From Myrica gale (lineage: Eukaryota > Streptophyta > Magnoliopsida > Fagales > Myricaceae): a stretch of 64,000 nucleotides of DNA. A program made the position numbers and the translations under genes. The DNA is taken from assembly GCA_963930655.1 (NCBI GenBank), contig OZ005618.1, forward strand, positions 19,619,001 to 19,683,000. The letters are read 5' to 3'. The notes under the pieces were generated by a model. It searched no databases, was not told the origin of the DNA, and saw only the letters and a program-made list of their open reading frames with translations. Position 1 is the stretch's first letter. Every line of letters begins with the position of its first letter. Of this stretch, positions 59,255-64,000 are shown piece by piece.

Positions 59255-59578
59255 ATGGCAGAGGTCACAGAACAACCATTTCGACCACGGGAGAAGCTTA
59301 TTGAGAAGCAAAGATTTTACCAAAGCATTCACAAACACACATATCTCAAAGGACCATTTGATAAGATAACCTCAGTTGCCATTCCTCTTGCTTTGGCGTC
59401 TTCCTGTCTCTTTCTTATTGTAAGTATCAACTTAATACTTGTCTTATGAAGAACTTTACAAAGACAATTACAATTTATCCTATTTGCATTTCTTGAGCTT
59501 ATCTGAAATAAATTTCATTTATTTCACCAGGGAAGAGGGATCTATAATATGTCACATGGCATTGGAAAGAAAGAATGA
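59255..59578 (+). CDS. Cytochrome c oxidase subunit 7a-like protein
   Basis: Two coding exons, 59255-59419 and 59531-59578, phase 0, give 70 aa: MAEVTEQPFRPREKLIEKQ, then SIHKHTYLKGPFDKITSVAI, membrane helix PLALASSCLFLI, then GRGIYNMSHGIGKKE. This matches the small plant protein annotated as cytochrome-c oxidase (At4g21105 in Arabidopsis), which has one transmembrane helix and belongs with complex IV subunit 7a in the mitochondrial inner membrane. The start codon follows an acceptor site, so the whole coding region lies downstream of a long leader intron. Intact. The short length and lack of a long presequence are normal for the family. It is too short for most gene finders. Confidence 0.88.
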
Positions 59579-61180
59579 AGTGGCAATTTTTCGCTATAAT
59601 GGAGATGGCTCATGTGGTTGGCCGCTCAAATTTGATACTTTTAAACTTCTGGGATGGTTTTCTTGAAGTATCTTGTATGTTCCCTCTAATAATTGCTTAG
59701 TTGCAGACTTGATACTGCCAAGGGAAAATGGTATTCTTTCATTATTGGCTTTTCACATTTTGGTTTCTATTATGCATGGTCAATGTTGTCCCTGGCTTAA
59801 TATATCCTTTTCTCAAGATTTGATGGGCGTAATTAGTTCCTTTCCAGAACGAGAGGGTAAACAAACTTTGTTAGCTACTTCAATGTAAGTGAGCATGGAT
59901 GTCTTTTCTGATTCCATGAGGCCAAAAACACAGGCGTTTTATTTGTGTGCATCGTTATCTCCAACTTTTGGCAGAGGAAAATGTACTGACCCAGAAGCAT
60001 TACTGGCAGGGCTTCAGAAAAAAAAGGCCTGAAGGTACTTTATGAAAATAATGGAGCAGACGGCCTACTGATTCATTGGTCGCAGGCAGAATAGTTAGAG
60101 AGAGAGAGAAATGAGTGTATATCGGGTTCAGTCTTATACAGTATAAATTGATCATGGGCATGTTTGTTTGTCCAAAAATTTCAACCAAACAAACATATTT
60201 CAAAATTTGTAACTTTTATATATACTTTTCACACACCTCAAAAAATTTTAACGTTCAAAAGATTCTCAAAATTTTAAGAATATTATTTAAAATTTCGATA
60301 AACTAACATCTCCTGTACTTAGTGCGCCATAGTAAATTCTGAAAAGATTTAAGCGATTGACAAATTAACTTTCTGATTTAAATCATTGATATAATCTCAG
60401 TCGAATCTAAAACTGTGCATCTGACACACACGACCGTAGATATAATTTAGCCATAAGGTAATCCGAATGGATTAAATGCTTTTAGCTCAGTAATCCTCTA
60501 ATTGTTCAAGGCAAAAAGCAGTCCGGAATGGATTAATTGCTTTCAACTCAGTAATTCTTTAATCGTTCATGTTAGTGCTCATATAATACCTTCACGACAC
60601 ATCTATCGTGTCTAATCTAATTTTTAATCTTATTTTCACCTTTCAATATCTATTATTCGAATTCTTTATTTTTTCTTATAATTTATTATTCCAATTCTGT
60701 TCCGAAGTATATTTGTTTCCCTTCAATTCTTTTTTTTTTTTTTTTTTTTTTTTCTAAGTAACATGAAATACACCTAAGAGCTGGACATCAAACGTGCAGC
60801 GTTACCATGAACAATATCAGCAGGAATATCCTCCAAGGATAACGTGTCAGAAATATGATTCTGCAGACCCCAACGTGCCACCTGATGGAGATCGGTTAAT
60901 GTGTGAAGCTGAGGCGTGTGAAGCTGCGTGAAGCAGCGGTGAGGATGCACCCTCTGCCCATCCGACGGATAACATGCTGCCACCGAATAAATGAGGGTCT
61001 GACCTTAAACCGGGTCAATGTTCGAATAAACCGGGCGCTGGTTTATAGATATCGGGAGGGCAGATTCGAATTCGAATCCCCCCCCAAATTGGAAACCCAC
61101 CTCCCCCGATTTGCCCACCTCCCCCGATTTGGAAACCCCCTCCCGATTTGGAAACCCACCCCCTTCTTCCTCCCCTTTTT
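59579..61180. other. 3' flank and intergenic DNA
   Basis: Presumed 3' UTR of the COX7a-like gene to about 59900. A MITE-like A+T-rich stretch with inverted 'gtttgtttg..aaaatttc' text lies at 60155-60305, a run of about 27 T near 60729-60755, and a CCCCCGATTTGGAAACCC repeat cluster at 61080-61165. No gene is seen. Confidence 0.45.
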
Positions 61181-61189
61181 TCAGGCTTC

Positions 61190-61270
61190 CGACTCTCTCT
61201 CTCTCTCTCTCGCAGCCGCTGCCGTCCCCCTCCGAATCGCTCTCTCTCGCAAGGCAAGCCACTGTTCAGG
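61190..61270 (+). other. Possible leader exon
   Basis: A (CT)n-rich stretch ends CTGTTCAG|GTATGTC at 61270, the form of a plant 5' UTR exon and donor. No intact downstream coding exons were found; it may be the leader of the broken cyclin-T copy at 62319. Confidence 0.3.
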
Positions 61271-62318
61271 TATGTCTCGCATTCGAATCAAAGAGGTTTC
61301 ATGTGCAACTGGTTTGTTTTTTCATTTGGGAAAAGCTTCTGGGTGTACTTCGATCGAGGTTTCGAAATTCTGATTTTTGAATGTGATTTTCGTTGGGATT
61401 AAAACTGTTATTGGATGGAGAAGATTTTGGAAGTAGGGTTAGTAGCTGGATTAAGGCGAAATGTTTGGACTTTTAGAACTTCGATTTTTATGGCATAAAT
61501 CTGTGGGTTCTTTTTCTTATCCTTTAGAACTAGGTTGTAGTTCTTATACTTGGTGGAACATCTTTGCCTACTGCCTGGCTTGTATAAGGGAAGAGAATAG
61601 TGTGGAAAAGCTGGAAACCTGTGCTCTTGAAGCTTGGATGCAACCCCCTTTGGTTTGTCATGTTGTCCAAGGATGTGGAGCTGTTGTTTTCTTAAGTGCA
61701 TTATACCTGCAAAATTCGGTTTAATGGGAGCCAAGAGACTAGGATCCCCACATATATCATGTACCAAAGTCATTACAAGTAAAAGAAGGTTTCAAATTGT
61801 TATTGGGAAGTGTGCTTTGCAGGAAATTTTTTTTATACGAATGTTACTTCACTCTGTCAAATGTCAAAAGAATTTGATCTACTACCATATATATTTCTTC
61901 ACTGAATTTTATCTGTTAATTGGCTGGACCCTGAAGTTGATGTTATCAGTGTGCTAAGGATGATAGGAAGCAAGTTCAGATCTTGATGCAGTTACTGCTG
62001 TAATGTCTCTTTTCTCTGTCAACTGATGTGTAAGGATGATAGGTTGTTGCGCTACTGTTGAGCTATTGATTCTAAGAGAAACTTAAGTTTCAAACATGAA
62101 TAGATGTTTTGGAAACAATTCTATCTCTATCATTGCTCATCTTCTTTGCCATGATATATAAAAACGACAAGTGATGTGTTTTCTTTTACTTAGGGGGTTC
62201 TCTTTTGGTTCCATTGTTTGGAACTTGCGACAATGCAGAGTAAATGTATATTGGTACCAGACTTGTGGGTGCTGTCACTTATTGGGAAATGATGCAACTT
62301 CAATTTTTTATCTTGTAG

Positions 62319-62464
62319 GCTTCGCATCTCACTATGGCTTCAGTTCAAGCCTCATCATATTGTTGCTGGAGTTGTCTACGTTGCTGTTAAGTTTCTGAAT
62401 CTGGACCTTGCTTCTTATCAAAATATCTGGCAGGAGTTCCAAACAACACCATCAATTATTCAAG
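62319..62464 (+). pseudogene. Isolated cyclin-T exon (CYCT1;3-like fragment)
   Basis: The exon is bounded by TTGTAG| and |GTATTCC and, completing a split Gly codon, encodes GLRISLWLQFKPHHIVAGVV, then YVAVKFLNLDLASYQNIWQE and FQTTPSIIQ. This is the second cyclin fold of plant cyclin-T1 proteins (the CDK9-type partner in P-TEFb). It has no stop inside. I could not find the preceding exons (first cyclin box) upstream or the following exon (usually DV.QQLMEL) downstream, so it looks like a stranded gene fragment, moved or left after deletion. Confidence 0.65.
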
Positions 62465-62707
62465 GTATTCCCATTGTCATTTATTTCATACTTTTGAAGA
62501 TTAATTTTATGCTTATTGAGCAGCATCCGGTAGACTCTTAGCAACAAGACTAACAACTTTCTTGTCATGGGAACCATGTAACTAGGTTTTATTTCCATTC
62601 TCTTGCTGGATGCTAACTCTCTGTGATAAGTCAATAATTAATGGGTTAGAATTTTGAGTGGCACTAGTTAAGAAGTTAATATGACGAATATAGACAATAA
62701 GTCAATA

Positions 62708-62816
62708 ATTAACGCGAGGTACATTGATTGTGGGATGTAACTGTCTTGCTTAGTGTCCAATTGTCTCTGAAACTAGATCGTAGATCAAATTTTATTAGTA
62801 TGGCAGGGTAAGATCT
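62708..62816. repeat. 109-bp direct repeat, left copy
   Basis: Starts ATTAACGCGAGGTACATTGA and ends GGCAGGGTAAGATCT. Identical to 63461-63569 except one A/G difference. The copies are 644 bp apart. There are no TG...CA ends or primer site, so not LTRs of a TRIM. Confidence 0.85.
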
Positions 62817-63460
62817 TTTCAGCTGAAATTTTATTGGGTTAGTTCGAACCGTATAGCAGTCCTTTGATAAAATGCCCGAGAGATCTTCCTTTCACTTCGA
62901 GTAACCACATGACGTAGAGTCCTTTCTTATTCTTCTTGCCACAATTTGGAGGTTAATCAGACCTATATGAGCTTTTATCTAATGGAGTGGTTGGCCAGAA
63001 TGAGCTGGAGCTAGTCAATGCAATAGAAGTACTGAGGCATAAACTACCATTAGTTGGTCCCGAATTAGGTTTGAATCCATAAAAAAAGAAGTATTGAAAA
63101 ACGGCCGGTAAGTAGGAAAATTTGGCTCTTCTTCAACTCCTCCATCAAAGTGAGAATTCTTGGGAGGTTTATTATAATAAATGAGTTCCAGTGTATTGGA
63201 AGCTTTATAAATGTACAACCACCAAAGTTGATGTAAGTTCTTTGTGTTTAAGTGTTGGCAGTAAATTTCCCGTCAGATTGTATTGCAATAATTTAATGTT
63301 ATTGAGTCTTGTAAGAAACGTTTCCTGGATGAAAGTTGTGATGAAATGAAGGCTGCTAACTATATTGTCATCATTTAGAAAAAAAACTATATTGTCATCC
63401 TTTGGCATTGCCTCTTACAAAAAATGGGGTGAAAGAAAGTATGTTATGAGGCTTACAATG
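62817..63460. other. Segment between the 109-bp repeats
   Basis: No gene or element is recognised; mixed A+T-rich DNA with short duplicated text near 63360-63400. Confidence 0.4.
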
Positions 63461-63569
63461 ATTAACGCGAGGTACATTGATTGTGGGATGTAACTGTCTT
63501 GCTTAGTGTCCAATTGTCTCTGAAACTAGATCGTAGGTCAAATTTTATTAGTATGGCAGGGTAAGATCT
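63461..63569. repeat. 109-bp direct repeat, right copy
   Basis: Second copy of 62708-62816, ending 6 bp before the stop codon of the FRS-like frame that follows on the minus strand. Confidence 0.85.
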
Positions 63570-63574
63570 AGAAG

Positions 63575-64000
63575 CTATGTTGTTTGATCTATCTTTTTGT
63601 TGTACAACATCTGTGACGGGGCCATTTGTACCCCCACTCCAGAACCTACGGTGAAGGGGCCAGAACCTACGGTGACAGGGCCAGAATCGCTCCCCATCCC
63701 AGAAGGCTCATCCTCGTCTGACACTGACTCAAGTGCTTTTTGTAGTTCGACATTGTAACGATCAAATATTGGCCAACATTTCGTCCTACCACCGTAACGC
63801 TGACACAATGAAGCAATCTTGTTTACACATTTCCTGCTGTTCACCACGTTCAGGATGGCAGGATCAACTGTATTGATTGACCTGCTAATCGACGCGACTG
63901 ATTGCCTAGCATCTCGCCTCCACCTCGGCATGATATAGACATCAGGAATAGCGAATAGACCCTTCTGTTTCAACACCCATATAATGTGACTGCATAGGAC
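63575..64000 (-). CDS. FAR1-related (FRS) protein, C-terminal part, cut by window edge
   Basis: The minus-strand frame is open from the right edge to a stop at 63575: VLCSHIIWVLKQKG, FAIPDVYIMPRWRRDARQ and a low-complexity tail. CSH...IP..YI..RW..DA is the end of the SWIM zinc finger and the segment that follows it in FHY3/FAR1-family transcription factors, which derive from Mutator transposases. The tail contains two 8-residue repeats (GPVTVGS / GPFTVGS) from a 24-bp duplication. The rest of the gene lies beyond 64000. It may be a host FRS gene or a fragment; the frame is clean here. Confidence 0.65.
   Translation of the reverse strand, partial: VLCSHIIWVLKQKGLFAIPDVYIMPRWRRDARQSVASISRSINTVDPAILNVVNSRKCVNKIASLCQRYGGRTKCWPIFDRYNVELQKALESVSDEDEPSGMGSDSGPVTVGSGPFTVGSGVGVQMAPSQMLYNKKIDQTT

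Noticed and set aside
62708-63569. TRIM-type mini-retrotransposon
   Set aside because: The 109-bp direct repeats do not start TG or end CA, no primer site follows the left copy, and no target duplication is seen.
1-64000. tRNA, rRNA or organelle-derived segments
   Set aside because: None was recognised by eye; a tRNAscan-SE and organelle BLAST run would be decisive.

Overview
This window is nuclear DNA of a flowering plant, most likely a eudicot. The support is GT-AG introns, A+T-rich intergenic DNA dense in TIR and LTR transposons, and plant-type genes: an AGCVIII kinase, an RPD3-class HDAC9, a chloroplast/mitochondrial-type neutral invertase and FAR1-related sequence. I cannot name the species.

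Layout. 1-11.5 kb holds no gene I can support; it contains a foldback repeat at the left edge, a 780-bp Mutator-type MITE and small TIR elements. 11.6-16.3 kb (+) is an intact two-coding-exon KIPK-type AGC kinase. 16.6-21.2 kb is a transposon cluster: two hAT elements with perfect 8-bp target duplications and several Tourist-like MITEs. 21.4-23.6 kb (+) is an intact five-exon low-molecular-weight protein tyrosine phosphatase. 24.9-25.1 kb is a relic of an MCTP C-terminus. 26.0-28.0 kb (-) is intact ribosomal protein eL6 with telo-box and site II motifs upstream. 29.2-33.4 kb (-) is an alkaline/neutral invertase with conserved splice sites but four reading-frame breaks. 35.4-43.0 kb (-) is an intact 14-exon HDA9-type histone deacetylase.

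45.07-56.54 kb is one large Mutator-like element (MULE). It has about 0.5-kb terminal inverted repeats, a 9-bp near-matching target duplication, a decayed MURA transposase transcribed inward from the right end, and a short GRF-zinc-finger/coiled-coil/transmembrane gene transcribed inward from the left end. A 3.7-kb solo LTR with a perfect 5-bp target duplication is nested inside it. 57.3-59.6 kb (+) is a cytochrome c oxidase subunit 7a-like gene with a long 5' UTR intron. 60-64 kb holds an isolated cyclin-T exon, a 109-bp direct repeat pair and the 3' end of a FAR1-related (FRS) gene cut by the window edge.

The host genes are functionally unrelated, as is usual in plants. The standout items are the MULE with a second, convergent GRF-type gene, and the frame-broken invertase lying between genes whose frames are perfect. 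Exon joins were worked out by hand and checked for frame continuity. Family names rest on recognised motifs, not on database searches.
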